Assembly (NCBI GenBank): GCA_946482655.1
Contig: CAMLSA010000074.1
Location: forward strand, 1 to 16,313
Reading direction: 5' to 3'
Source of the DNA: an uncultured Sphingomonas sp.
Lineage (GTDB): Bacteria; Pseudomonadota; Alphaproteobacteria; Sphingomonadales; Sphingomonadaceae
DNA: 16,313 bases
Shown: positions 1 to 9,413 of the stretch, piece after piece
Numbering within the stretch: position 1 is the stretch's first letter
Layout: every line of letters starts with the position of its first letter
Program-made: the position numbers and the translations under genes
Notes under the pieces: model-generated
Told to the model about the DNA's origin: nothing
Database searches by the model: none
Seen by the model: only the letters and a program-made list of their open reading frames with translations

Positions 1-2303
<2,303 letters not shown>

Positions 2304-2392
2304 TGCTGTGCCCCTATGCTGCGAATGCGAGAGTCGAGGGCCTATAGCCTCGGGTACGGCCCAGGGAAAGGGGCGCGGGCGTGGTTTTTGGA

Positions 2393-2411
2393 GCTTCAGC
2401 AGCGCTGAAGC
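2393..2411. repeat. Perfect hairpin upstream of acnA
   Basis: GCTTCAGC and GCTGAAGC form a perfect 8-bp stem with a three-base loop in the gap between the DUF6628-like gene and acnA. Read on the minus strand, the stem is followed by an A-rich rather than a T-rich stretch, so it is not a canonical intrinsic terminator. It could act as a transcript-end structure or lie in the acnA leader. The remainder of 2304-2456 shows nothing I can assign apart from the acnA ribosome binding site. Confidence 0.45.
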
Positions 2412-2456
2412 GGCGGGCGTCGCCGCATGCCGGCGTGAGCCGCCCGGAGGGGGCCT

Positions 2457-2888
2457 TCAGGCCTCGATCGGGCGGCCGAGATCGGCGAAGGCCTGCACCA
2501 GCGCCTGCGCGCTCGACAGCACTCCGATGGCGCCGTCGATCCCGCATAGATTGCAGAAGATCTCGTGCGCGAGCCGGGGCTTCTCCTGCGCATTGGCGAC
2601 GGCGCGCAACAGCATCGATTCGGCGATCGTCATGCGGCAGCAGCAGGACGGCGCGATCATGATCGTCCGGTGCGAGGCGCGCGCCAGCTCGGCCATCAGC
2701 GCGCGCGTCAGCACCAGCGGGCGCCGGAAGGACAGGCCGAAGGCGCCGATCATCAGGCTGGCGGCATGGGCGTCGTTGAGCCCGCCTACCCCAATCCGGC
2801 GGATAGCCAGCAGGAACAGCCGCGCGCCGCTGGCGTCGGGCGCGCTGTGGGGCAGCAGGTCGGCGGTCGATGGGGCGGGCTCGGACAT
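2457..2888 (-). CDS. Small cysteine-containing protein, DUF6628-like
   Basis: This predicted 143-residue protein has no known function. I associate its pattern with the sphingomonad DUF6628 family, from memory and with moderate certainty. It has no signal peptide. Three consecutive cysteines lie at 82-84 (SCCCR) and a CxxC pair at 112 and 115 (FCNLCG), an arrangement that could bind a metal or cluster. The C-terminal third (DGAIGVLSSAQALVQAF) looks helical. An in-frame upstream ATG would add 19 residues. I chose the start at 2888 because a strong GAGGAGAG ribosome binding site precedes it and because the longer form would run into the probable promoter. The promoter region carries an iron-box-like sequence, and together with the cysteines this suggests a link to iron; that link is inference. 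Confidence 0.85.
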   Translation of the reverse strand: MSEPAPSTADLLPHSAPDASGARLFLLAIRRIGVGGLNDAHAASLMIGAFGLSFRRPLVLTRALMAELARASHRTIMIAPSCCCRMTIAESMLLRAVANAQEKPRLAHEIFCNLCGIDGAIGVLSSAQALVQAFADLGRPIEA

Positions 2889-2910
2889 GGTCTCTCCTCT
2901 CGATCGAGGA

Positions 2911-2948
2911 TAAAGAGCATTAACGCTATTGCAAGTCAATCTCAATAA
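2911..2948 (-). promoter_or_regulatory. Candidate promoter with Fur-box-like sequence
   Basis: Read on the minus strand, the AT-rich stretch contains TTGAGA (2945-2940), 17 bases, then TAATGC (2922-2917). A second option is TTGACT (2939-2934), 17 bases, then TCTTTA (2916-2911). Both would serve the gene starting at 2888. The core TTATTGAGATTGACTTGCAA (2948-2929) resembles proteobacterial Fur sites of the TGAGAATGATTTGCAA type. The match was made by eye to a remembered consensus, so the promoter is more secure than the choice of regulator. Confidence 0.45.
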
Positions 2949-2958
2949 ATTTCGTCAT

Positions 2959-2991
2959 GAGGAGGATTTCGAGCGACGTTCATTCCTCCTC
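2959..2991. repeat. Inverted repeat at the end of the 2980-3504 gene
   Basis: GAGGAGGA (2959-2966) and TCCTCCTC (2984-2991) form an 8-bp stem around a 17-base loop, spanning the stop codon of the upstream minus-strand gene. On the minus strand it is followed some bases later by AAATTTATT. It might help end that transcript, but the loop is long and there is no direct T run, so a terminator role is doubtful. Confidence 0.3.
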
Positions 2992-3504
2992 CCGCCATTT
3001 CGCCATCGCCTCCGCATAATGCTCGCGTCGCCTATCGCGCTCCCGTGTCAGCCGCTCGATCGCTCGCCCATGCTCGCCTTCCGTCTCGCGCCGGCGCCGG
3101 TCGAGTACCGCCCGTTCGGCATCAATCCGGGCGAGCGCGTCGTCGCGGTCGCGTTCGGCGGTGGTGAGTGCGGCTTCCGCTTCGTCGAGCGCCGCGCGCC
3201 CCGGCCGCGGCCCCGGCGGCCGGGGTGCCGTGCGCTTCGGCCCCTTCCCTTGCTTCCGCCTGCCCATGGAGAGGGCGGACAGATGATCGTCGGCCGATCC
3301 CCGCCTCAGCTTGATGACCTTGCCGGGATGGTCGAGAGGCTCCCGCATCAGGCTCTCGTCGCTGACGAGCTCGGCCTGGCCGGTGGCGAACAGATTATGG
3401 TCGCTGCCCCAGGCCTCGAGCGCGGCCTTCTGGCTGGGAGCTGCGACATAGGCGTCGTGAAAGCCGATGGCGGTTCGGTATACCTTGAGCTTGCGGGTCG
3501 CCAT
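2980..3504 (-). CDS. Conserved hypothetical protein with charged helical tail
   Basis: This 174-residue protein is of unknown function. Its N-terminal 65 or so residues (MATRKLKVYRTAIGFHDAYV onward, with AALEAWG and HPGKVIKLRRG) look like a compact conserved domain that I recognise from sphingomonad hypothetical proteins but cannot name. A proline- and basic-rich linker (KRTAPRPPGPRPG) follows, then about 70 residues of alternating acidic, basic and alanine residues, very likely one long helix or coiled coil (AALDEAEAALTTAERDRDDA). No signal peptide or membrane segment is visible. I chose the ATG at 3504 because it lies seven bases after the stop of the DUF3606-type gene, which implies translational coupling; the ribosome binding site itself is weak. 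An in-frame ATG ten codons upstream would overlap the preceding gene. Confidence 0.8.
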   Translation of the reverse strand: MATRKLKVYRTAIGFHDAYVAAPSQKAALEAWGSDHNLFATGQAELVSDESLMREPLDHPGKVIKLRRGSADDHLSALSMGRRKQGKGPKRTAPRPPGPRPGRAALDEAEAALTTAERDRDDALARIDAERAVLDRRRRETEGEHGRAIERLTRERDRRREHYAEAMAKWREEE

Positions 3505-3511
3505 ATGTCGT

Positions 3512-3688
3512 TCAGGGCTGCAGCTCTTCGGCAATCCTGTCTACATTCGCCCCCACCCTGGCGACCGCGGCCTTCAGCCGTTCGGCCGGCACGCTGAAGC
3601 GATTGCACCAATATTCGAGTTCGATCGCGTCATCGACATTCACCCGGGTCATGTCCCGCGGCGCCCTCATGGTCCTGCCGTCACTCAT
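3512..3688 (-). CDS. DUF3606-type small protein
   Basis: This 58-residue protein matches my memory of the DUF3606 pattern: a charged start, RVNVDDAIELEYWCNRFSV, then ERLKAAVARVGANVDRIAEE, ending in a helix. DUF3606 proteins are small soluble proteins of unknown function, common in alphaproteobacteria. The start at 3688 has a good ribosome binding site (AGAGGAG) at normal spacing. The gene leads a two-gene unit with the hypothetical protein ending at 2980, the next start lying seven bases past this stop. It is divergent from the CHRD gene across a 158-base gap. An internal ATG at residue 7 or 13 is possible but has no better ribosome binding site. Confidence 0.85.
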   Translation of the reverse strand: MSDGRTMRAPRDMTRVNVDDAIELEYWCNRFSVPAERLKAAVARVGANVDRIAEELQP

Positions 3689-3846
3689 CGTCCGCTCCTC
3701 TCGCTTTCGACAACTCGTCGAGGGGGCTTTGGTTCAAGCCGGGCGGGGCCCGCACCCCGCGGGCTTCGCAGTCGCTTCGGGATGCGCTATTGTCGTTCCG
3801 GGGGGAAACAGCGGCCGGCCGCCCGGCCCCGAAAAGGAGAGACGCC

Positions 3847-4323
3847 ATGCAAGCGAAATTCCTGTCCCCACTCATTGCCCTTCCCATGGTTCTGGCCGCT
3901 CCGGCCCTCGCCCAGATGGCGCCGGCTGCGAAAGGCGAGCCCGCCAAAGCCGAAGGCGTCAGCCTGTCGGCAACGCTCAACGGGGCGAACGAAGTCGATG
4001 CCCAGGGCGCCCCCAACAAGGGCGATACCGATGGTACCGGCAGCTTCGCGGCCAAGCTCAATCCCGGACAGGGCAAGCTCTGCTACACGCTGACCTGGAC
4101 GGGCGTCGACGAGCCGACCATGGCCCATATCCACAGCGGCGCGGCCGGGCATAACGGGCCAGTGGTGATCGGGCTGCCCGACATTGCCCCGGGCGAACAT
4201 TGCATCGATATCGACAAGGAACGGGCGACCCCGCTCGTCTCAAAGACCGGCAACTTCTACGTCAACGTCCACAATGGCGACTTCCCCAACGGGGCGATCC
4301 GTGGGCAGCTGGTGAAGAACTAG
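3847..4323 (+). CDS. Secreted CHRD-domain protein
   Basis: This 158-residue protein carries a cleavable signal peptide at about residues 1-22 (MQAKFLSPLIALPMVLAAPALA), with likely cleavage after ALA, so it should be periplasmic or extracellular. The rest is one CHRD domain (named after chordin, also found in many bacterial secreted proteins): LSATLNGANEVDAQGAP near 40-56, TGSFAAKLNPGQGKLCYTL near 64-82, AHIHSGAAGHNGPVV at 93-107 and FYVNVHNGDFPNGAIRGQL at 137-155. Two cysteines, C79 and C119, could form a disulfide. The molecular function of bacterial CHRD proteins is not settled. The start has a strong AAAAGGAGAG ribosome binding site. The gene is monocistronic between a divergent neighbour and the convergent folC. 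The upstream gap 3689-3846 also contains a GCGGGG/CCCCGC hairpin, but no clear promoter hexamers. Confidence 0.93.
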   Translation: MQAKFLSPLIALPMVLAAPALAQMAPAAKGEPAKAEGVSLSATLNGANEVDAQGAPNKGDTDGTGSFAAKLNPGQGKLCYTLTWTGVDEPTMAHIHSGAAGHNGPVVIGLPDIAPGEHCIDIDKERATPLVSKTGNFYVNVHNGDFPNGAIRGQLVKN

Positions 4324-4333
4324 GCGGAACTCA

Positions 4334-4353
4334 CCCCTCCCTCAGGGGAGGGG
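4334..4353. terminator. Palindrome between convergent CHRD and folC genes
   Basis: CCCCTCCC and GGGAGGGG form an 8-bp perfect stem with the loop TCAG, in the 55-base gap between two genes that end toward each other. This position suits a bidirectional transcript end. On the plus strand a short T-rich stretch (GTTTATT) follows 15 bases later; on the minus strand there is no T run, so it is not a textbook intrinsic terminator. It resembles other GC-rich palindromes in this window and may be a copy of a dispersed repeat. Confidence 0.5.
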
Positions 4354-4378
4354 CTGATCCCGCCGGGGTTTATTACCG

Positions 4379-5719
4379 TCAATCGATCACCGTCCCGTTC
4401 GCCGCGAGCGCCTTGCCGGCAAGGTAGAGCGAGCCCGCGATCAGCACCACCGGCGGCGTGCCGTCTTCCGACGCGGCGATCGTCGCCAGCGCGGCCGTCA
4501 TGTCGGTGGCCGGCCTCGCGGTGAAGCCCGCCAGCCGCGCGGTTTCGGCGAGCTCGGCGGGCGCATGATGCGGGTGCCCCTCGACCGGCACCATGTGGAA
4601 TCGTGCGCGGAGCTGGCCCATCGCGGCGAGGAAGCCGGCCGCGTCCTTGTTTTCGAGTAGCCCCATCACGATGTGGAGCGGCCGATCGGCCGCGAGATGG
4701 CCGCGCAGGAAATCGCCGATCACCCGGCCGGCGGAGGGGTTGTGCCCGCCGTCGATCCACAGCTCGGCGCCCGGGGGCAGTGCTTCGACCAGCGCGCCGC
4801 CGCGCAGATGCTGGAGCCGCGCGGGCCAGTCGGCCCAGCCCATCGCCGCGCGCAACGCCGACGCCGGCAGATCGAGCGCGTCCTGGTGGCGCAGCATCGC
4901 CACCGCGAGCCCGGCATTCATCACCTGATGCTGGCCCGCGAGCCCGGGCAGCGGCAGGTCGAGCTTGCCCTTCAGATCGCGATAATGGAGCCGGCCCTGA
5001 TAGGCGGCGGCGTCCCACGAACCGCCCTTGGTGTGCCTGATCGCCCCGGCCCCCGCCACCACCTCGGCGATGGAGGCCGCGACCGGCACCGGATAATTGA
5101 GCGTCACGATCGGCACGTCGCGCTTGGCGATCCCGGCCTTTTCGGCCGCGATCCGCTCAATCGTCTCGCCGAGGAAGCTCTGATGGTCCAGGCCGAGCTG
5201 GGCGATGCCGCAGATCAGCGGGGCGGGAATGATGTTGGTCGCGTCGAGCCGCCCGCCGAGACCGACCTCGACGATGCAGGCGTCGGCCGGCGCGCGCGAG
5301 AAGGCGAGCAGCGCGGCCGCGGTGGTCACCTCGAAGAAACTGGCGCCTACACCGTCCGACCCGCTTCCTTCGGAAGCATCGAGCACTTCGGCGAGCAGCG
5401 GGGCGAGCTCGGCATCGTCGATCAGCCCGCCCGAGATGCGGACGCGCTCGTTGAAGCGGATCAGGTGCGGGCTCGAATAGACATGGCAGCTCATGCCCGA
5501 CGCCTCGATCGCGGCGCGCAGATAGGCGCAGGTCGATCCCTTGCCGTTCGTCCCCGCGACGTGGAAGACCGGCGGCAGCGCGCGCTCGGGATGGCCGAGC
5601 CGCTCCATCAGCCTGGCGATGCGGTCGAGTCCGAGGATGTCGGCGCCGGGGGAGAGCCGCCCGAGTCGATCGAGCTGGGCCTGGACGGCGGGATCGGTCG
5701 AGGTGGCGTGATCGGGCAT
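4379..5719 (-). CDS. folC: Folylpolyglutamate synthase / dihydrofolate synthase FolC
   Basis: FolC is a cytoplasmic Mur-ligase-family enzyme that adds glutamate to dihydropteroate, making dihydrofolate, and then further glutamates to folates, using ATP. The 446-residue length fits the family. The P-loop AGTNGKGST is at 55-63. SSPHLIRFNERVRI (82-95), EVGLGGRLDATN (151-162), LGLDHQSFLGETIERIAAEK (175-194) and the C-terminal-domain motif WIDGGHNPSAG (321-331) are all present and intact. It is the last gene of the trpF-trpB-trpA-accD-folC unit, 57 bases after accD; accD next to folC is a widespread bacterial arrangement. No strong ribosome binding site precedes the ATG. Whether both activities are present cannot be read from sequence alone, but single-copy FolC proteins of this type are usually bifunctional. 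Confidence 0.95.
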   Translation of the reverse strand: MPDHATSTDPAVQAQLDRLGRLSPGADILGLDRIARLMERLGHPERALPPVFHVAGTNGKGSTCAYLRAAIEASGMSCHVYSSPHLIRFNERVRISGGLIDDAELAPLLAEVLDASEGSGSDGVGASFFEVTTAAALLAFSRAPADACIVEVGLGGRLDATNIIPAPLICGIAQLGLDHQSFLGETIERIAAEKAGIAKRDVPIVTLNYPVPVAASIAEVVAGAGAIRHTKGGSWDAAAYQGRLHYRDLKGKLDLPLPGLAGQHQVMNAGLAVAMLRHQDALDLPASALRAAMGWADWPARLQHLRGGALVEALPPGAELWIDGGHNPSAGRVIGDFLRGHLAADRPLHIVMGLLENKDAAGFLAAMGQLRARFHMVPVEGHPHHAPAELAETARLAGFTARPATDMTAALATIAASEDGTPPVVLIAGSLYLAGKALAANGTVID

Positions 5720-5776
5720 CGGCGCGTGGCGTACCGTCAGATGATCGAAGGCAGGAGCGGCGATTTCTCTTCCCGC

Positions 5777-6631
5777 TCAGGCCGCCTTCTTCCCCGGGCA
5801 GAGATAGTCGATCAGCCGGGCCAGCTCGGCGCGCAGGTCGTGGCGGTGTACTACCATATCGAGCATGCCGTGCTCGAGCAGATATTCGGCGCGCTGGAAG
5901 CCTTCGGGGAGCTTCTCCCGGATCGTCTGCTCGATCACGCGCTGGCCAGCGAAGCCGATCAGCGCGCCTGGTTCGGCGATCTGCACGTCACCGAGCATCG
6001 CATAGGAGGCGGTGACGCCGCCGGTGGTCGGATCGGTCATCACCACGATATAGGGCAGCCCCGCCTCGCGCAGCTTGGCGATCGCGACGGTGGTTCTGGG
6101 CATCTGCATCAGCGAGAGGATGCCCTCCTGCATGCGCGCGCCGCCCGCCGCGGTGAAGATGACGTAGGGGCATTTATCCTCGATCGCGGCCTGGGCCCCG
6201 GCGACGAAGGCGGCGCCCACCGCGAGGCCCATCGAGCCGCCCATGAAGGCGAAGTCCTGAACGCCGACCACCGCCTTGAAGCCCTCGATCGTGCCTCGCG
6301 CGTTGATCAGCGCGTCCTGTTCGCCGGTCGCGGCGCGCGCCGCCTTGATCCGGTCGGTGTAGCGCTTGGAGTCGCGGAATTTCAGCGGATCCTCGCGCAC
6401 CGCGGGGATCGGTAGCGGGGTGAACACGCCGTTGTCGAACAGCTGGTCGAAGCGCTCGTCGGGGCCGATCCGGCCATGATGGTTGCACTTCGGGCAGACC
6501 GACAGATTATCCTCATATTCGCGCGCGAAGATCATCTGCTGACAGGACGGGCATTTGTGCCAGAGATTGTCCGGAGCCTCGCGCTTGGCGATGAACGGGA
6601 TCTTCTTGCGGACGCTGTCGAGCCAGCTCAT
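5777..6631 (-). CDS. accD: Acetyl-CoA carboxylase carboxyltransferase subunit beta AccD
   Basis: AccD and AccA form the carboxyltransferase that moves CO2 from carboxybiotin to acetyl-CoA, giving malonyl-CoA for fatty acid synthesis in the cytoplasm. The 284-residue protein has the N-terminal zinc ribbon with C27, C30, C46 and C49 (CPSC and CPKC), followed by the crotonase-like fold with [14 protein letters not shown] (129-142), GGARMQEG (163-170) and [16 protein letters not shown] (200-215). The start ATG overlaps the trpA stop (ATGA, 6628-6631), indicating translational coupling. This ties the first committed step of lipid synthesis to a tryptophan transcript. AccA is not in the window. Confidence 0.97.
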   Translation of the reverse strand: MSWLDSVRKKIPFIAKREAPDNLWHKCPSCQQMIFAREYEDNLSVCPKCNHHGRIGPDERFDQLFDNGVFTPLPIPAVREDPLKFRDSKRYTDRIKAARAATGEQDALINARGTIEGFKAVVGVQDFAFMGGSMGLAVGAAFVAGAQAAIEDKCPYVIFTAAGGARMQEGILSLMQMPRTTVAIAKLREAGLPYIVVMTDPTTGGVTASYAMLGDVQIAEPGALIGFAGQRVIEQTIREKLPEGFQRAEYLLEHGMLDMVVHRHDLRAELARLIDYLCPGKKAA

Positions 6632-7443
6632 GCGGTCTTCTCCTTGGCGGCGCGTCTGACCGCGGCGCTGAGGGTCGAGGTGAAATCGCGGACCGGGCCG
6701 GCCGCGCTGGCGCCATGTTCGCCGACCAGGTCGACGATCGCCGAGCCGACCACGACCGCATCGGCGACACGGCCGATCGCTTCGGCCTGCTCGGGCCCTC
6801 GCACGCCGAAGCCCACCGCGACGGGCAGGCCGGTCGCCGCCCTGAGCTTCGCGACGGCCGCCTCGATGCTCGCCTGCCCCGCCTGCTGCATGCCGGTGAT
6901 CCCCGCCACAGAGACATAATAGAGAAAGCCCGACGCCCCTTCCAGCACCGCCGGCAGCCGCGCCGCATCGGACGTGGGCGTCGCGAGCCGGATCAGGTCG
7001 AGCCCCTCGCCGCGCAGCGCGGGGCCGAGCTCGGCATCCTGCTCAGGGGGGATGTCGACGCATATCACGCCGTCAACGCCGGCCTTGGCGGCGGCCTCGG
7101 CGAACCAGCCGGCGCCGCGGCGGACCATCGGATTGGCATAGCCCATCAGCACCAGCGGGATATCGGCATGGCGGTCACGGAACCGGCCGGCGATCTCGAG
7201 CAGATCGGCGGTGCGCGTGCCGGCGGCGAGCGAGCGCAGATTGGCGCGCTGAATGGCGGGGCCGTCGGCCATCGGATCGGTGAAGGGCATGCCGAGCTCG
7301 ACGATATCGGCGCCGCCCTCGACCAGCGCGTCGAGGATCGCGCCGGTATCGGCCGGTGTCGGATCGCCGCCGGTGACGAAGGCGATCAGCGCGGCGCGCC
7401 CTTCGGCGCGGGTGCGGGCGAAGGTGCCGGCGAGACGGGTCAC
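6628..7443 (-). CDS. trpA: Tryptophan synthase alpha subunit TrpA
   Basis: TrpA cleaves indole-3-glycerol phosphate to indole and glyceraldehyde 3-phosphate; indole is channelled to TrpB in the alpha2-beta2 complex. The 271-residue TIM barrel carries the catalytic pair E49 and D60 in [18 protein letters not shown] (45-62), with ITGMQQAG and [11 protein letters not shown] further on. The start is GTG at 7443, with GGGAGGGG as its ribosome binding site a few bases upstream. That site lies in one arm of a predicted hairpin in the 43-base trpB-trpA gap. The stop overlaps the accD start by four bases. Having TrpB and TrpA separated by a structured gap, while the neighbouring junctions overlap, is worth noting because the two subunits are needed in equal amounts. 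Confidence 0.97.
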   Translation of the reverse strand: MTRLAGTFARTRAEGRAALIAFVTGGDPTPADTGAILDALVEGGADIVELGMPFTDPMADGPAIQRANLRSLAAGTRTADLLEIAGRFRDRHADIPLVLMGYANPMVRRGAGWFAEAAAKAGVDGVICVDIPPEQDAELGPALRGEGLDLIRLATPTSDAARLPAVLEGASGFLYYVSVAGITGMQQAGQASIEAAVAKLRAATGLPVAVGFGVRGPEQAEAIGRVADAVVVGSAIVDLVGEHGASAAGPVRDFTSTLSAAVRRAAKEKTA

Positions 7444-7448
7444 TCGAG

Positions 7449-7486
7449 CCCCTCCCGCAAAGGGGACGGTGGAATGCCGTTTCCCC
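7449..7486 (-). promoter_or_regulatory. Mutually exclusive hairpins over the trpA ribosome binding site
   Basis: Read on the minus strand, GGGGA (7486-7482) and CGG can pair with CCG and TCCCC (7466-7462), forming a first hairpin. Alternatively CCCCT (7465-7461) pairs with AGGGG (7453-7449), forming a second. Both need the same CCCC at 7465-7462, so only one can exist at a time. AGGGG is the trpA ribosome binding site, and the GGGGA arm begins directly after the trpB stop codon. The geometry is that of a translational switch, but a chance result of a GC-rich repeat is equally possible. Confidence 0.4.
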
Positions 7487-8701
7487 TCATATTTCCACCC
7501 CCAATGCTTTCGCCACGGTGAAGATATCCTTGTCCCCCCGTCCCGAGAGGTTGAGGACGATCAGCTTGTCGGGGTCCATGGTCGGCGCGATCTTTTCGAC
7601 CGCCGCCAGCGCATGCGCCGATTCGAGCGCGGGGATGATGCCTTCGAGCCTGGCGAGGCGCTGGAAGCTGTCGAGGGCCTCGGCGTCGGTGACGGGGACA
7701 TAGTCGACCCGGCCGATCTCATGGAGCCAGCTATGCTCGGGGCCGATCCCCGGATAGTCGAGCCCGGCCGAGATCGAATGCGCCTCGGTGATCTGGCCGT
7801 CCTCGTCCTGGAGCAGATAGGTGCGGTTGCCGTGGAGCACGCCGGGCTCGCCGCCGGCGAGGCTCGCGGCGTGGCGGCCGGTGTCGATCCCCTCGCCCGC
7901 CGCCTCGACGCCGATCATCCTGACGTCCGGGTCGTCGAGAAAGGGGTGGAACAGCCCGATGGCGTTGGATCCACCGCCGACCGCGGCGATCAGCATGTCG
8001 GGAAGGCGCCCCTCGGCCTTCAATATCTGCTCGCGCGACTCGGTGCCGATCACCGACTGGAAATCGCGGACCAGCTCGGGATAGGGGTGCGGGCCCGCCG
8101 CGGTGCCGATGATGTAGAAGGTGTCGTGGACATTGGCGACCCAGTCGCGCAGCGCCTCGTTCATCGCGTCCTTCAGGGTCCGCGACCCCGAGCTAACCGG
8201 CCGGACCTCGGCGCCGAGCAGCTTCATGCGAAAGACGTTGGGCTGCTGCCGCTCGACGTCGACCGCGCCCATGAAGATCGTGCAGGGCAGGCCGAAGCGC
8301 GCCGCGACCGTCGCGGTGGCGACGCCGTGCTGGCCGGCACCGGTCTCGGCGATGATCCTCGTCTTGCCCATCCGGCGGGCGAGCAGGATCTGTCCGATGC
8401 AATTGTTGATCTTGTGCGCGCCGGTGTGGTTGAGCTCCTCGCGCTTCAGATAGATCTTGGCGCCGCCGAGATGCCGGGTGAGCCGCTCGGCATGATAGAG
8501 CGGGCTGGGCCGGCCCACATAATGTTCGAGCAGGTCGTCGAACTCGGCCTTGAAGACCGGGTCGGCCTTGGCGGCGCGATATTCGCGCTCGAGGTCGAGG
8601 ATCAGCGGCATCAGCGTCTCGCTGACATAGCGACCGCCGAACTGGCCGAACTGGCCACGCTCGTCGGGTCCGCCGCGCAGGCTATTGGAGATCACGCTCA
8701 T
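7487..8701 (-). CDS. trpB: Tryptophan synthase beta subunit TrpB
   Basis: TrpB is the PLP enzyme that condenses indole with serine to make tryptophan. The 404-residue protein begins at the ATG at 8701 ([20 protein letters not shown]), overlapping the trpF stop by four bases (ATGA). Longer in-frame extensions would run into trpF and are rejected. The PLP-binding lysine is K97 in [10 protein letters not shown], the catalytic glutamate is E119 in AETGAGQHG, and the phosphate-binding GGGSNAIG is at 242-249. [15 protein letters not shown] near the N-terminus and the C-terminal NLSGRGDKD are standard. Length and motifs are those of the common TrpB1 type. No stop or frameshift interrupts the gene. 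Confidence 0.97.
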   Translation of the reverse strand: MSVISNSLRGGPDERGQFGQFGGRYVSETLMPLILDLEREYRAAKADPVFKAEFDDLLEHYVGRPSPLYHAERLTRHLGGAKIYLKREELNHTGAHKINNCIGQILLARRMGKTRIIAETGAGQHGVATATVAARFGLPCTIFMGAVDVERQQPNVFRMKLLGAEVRPVSSGSRTLKDAMNEALRDWVANVHDTFYIIGTAAGPHPYPELVRDFQSVIGTESREQILKAEGRLPDMLIAAVGGGSNAIGLFHPFLDDPDVRMIGVEAAGEGIDTGRHAASLAGGEPGVLHGNRTYLLQDEDGQITEAHSISAGLDYPGIGPEHSWLHEIGRVDYVPVTDAEALDSFQRLARLEGIIPALESAHALAAVEKIAPTMDPDKLIVLNLSGRGDKDIFTVAKALGVEI

Positions 8702-9339
8702 AATGACGCGACCCGTTGAAGGAAGGCGGCGATCTTGTCCACATCCTTGACGCCGGGCGCCGTCTCGACCCCGGACGAAATGTCGATCAGCCGCGCGCCG
8801 GTGATCCCCGCCGCGCGCTCGACATTGTCGACGTCGATTCCCCCGGAAAGCACCCAGCGCTGGGGATGGTCGAAGCCTTCCAGCAGGGTCCAGTCGAAAC
8901 GCAGTCCCATGCCGCCGGGCAGCATGCCCTCGGGGGTCTTGGCGTCGTAGAGGATCAGGTCGGCGACCGTGCGGTAGCCGCGCGCGCTTTCGAGGTCGGC
9001 ACGGGTACGGACGGGAACGGCCTTCCACAGGTGGACCCTGGGATGACGCGCACGGATCGCGGCGAGACGCTCGGGCGGTTCCCCGCCATGGAGCTGGAGG
9101 GTGTCGATCCCGGCGACGATCGCCTGCTCGATCGCCATGTCATCGGGATCGACGAACACTCCGACCTTGGCGACGTGGGGCGGGATCAGCACCGTCAGCC
9201 CCGCCGCCTGCTCAAAGCTCAGGTTGCGCGGGCTCTTCGGAAAGAAGACGAAACCGACATGGCTGGCGCCGTGACGGACCGCGGCGCCCACCGTGTCGGG
9301 TGTCGAAAGTCCACATATCTTGGCGCTGACGCGGTTCAT
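8698..9339 (-). CDS. trpF: Phosphoribosylanthranilate isomerase TrpF
   Basis: TrpF performs the Amadori rearrangement of N-(5-phosphoribosyl)anthranilate to CdRP, the third step of tryptophan synthesis from chorismate. The 213-residue TIM barrel has the catalytic cysteine C9 in KICG (7-10), the general-acid aspartate D132 in LILYDAK, the active-site loop GGMGLRFDW (142-150), and the phosphate-binding LSGGI (165-169) and DISSGVE (186-192). It is the first gene of the trpF-trpB-trpA-accD-folC unit; trpC, trpD and trpE are not in the window, consistent with a split trp pathway. The ATG at 9339 lacks a strong ribosome binding site. No leader peptide with clustered tryptophan codons is visible upstream, so classical attenuation is unlikely. 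Confidence 0.96.
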   Translation of the reverse strand: MNRVSAKICGLSTPDTVGAAVRHGASHVGFVFFPKSPRNLSFEQAAGLTVLIPPHVAKVGVFVDPDDMAIEQAIVAGIDTLQLHGGEPPERLAAIRARHPRVHLWKAVPVRTRADLESARGYRTVADLILYDAKTPEGMLPGGMGLRFDWTLLEGFDHPQRWVLSGGIDVDNVERAAGITGARLIDISSGVETAPGVKDVDKIAAFLQRVASL

Positions 9340-9387
9340 GGGGCGGGCATGTCGGCCCTGGGGGGCCGAAGGTCAAGAACGGTTCCA

Positions 9388-9407
9388 TTCCTCCCGTGCC
9401 GGGAAGG
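9388..9407. repeat. Palindrome between the crp-like gene and trpF
   Basis: TCCTCCCG (9388-9395) and CGGGAAGGA (9399-9407) pair with a three-base loop and one bulged A. On the plus strand TTTT follows immediately, which is terminator-like only for antisense transcripts; on the minus strand, the direction of both flanking genes, no T run follows. Its CCTCCCG/CGGGAGG core resembles the palindromes at 4334 and 7449. Confidence 0.4.
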
Positions 9408-9413
9408 ATTTTA

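Noticed and set aside
4673..6415. 580-codon open frame on the plus strand
   Set aside because: It is antisense to folC and accD, both of which have complete motifs. No domain, and composition is that of a mirror frame.
7253..8719. 488-codon open frame on the plus strand, and a similar one at 14805-15905
   Set aside because: These are antisense to trpA/trpB and to gmk with its neighbour respectively. No recognisable domain and no ribosome binding site of note.
8702..9028. Longer N-terminus for TrpB (513 codons)
   Set aside because: The extension is the trpF coding region in another frame. TrpB homologues start near [11 protein letters not shown], and the ATGA overlap with trpF supports 8701.
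9340..9413. Trp attenuator or leader peptide ahead of trpF
   Set aside because: No short frame with clustered tryptophan codons and no terminator with a T run on the minus strand.
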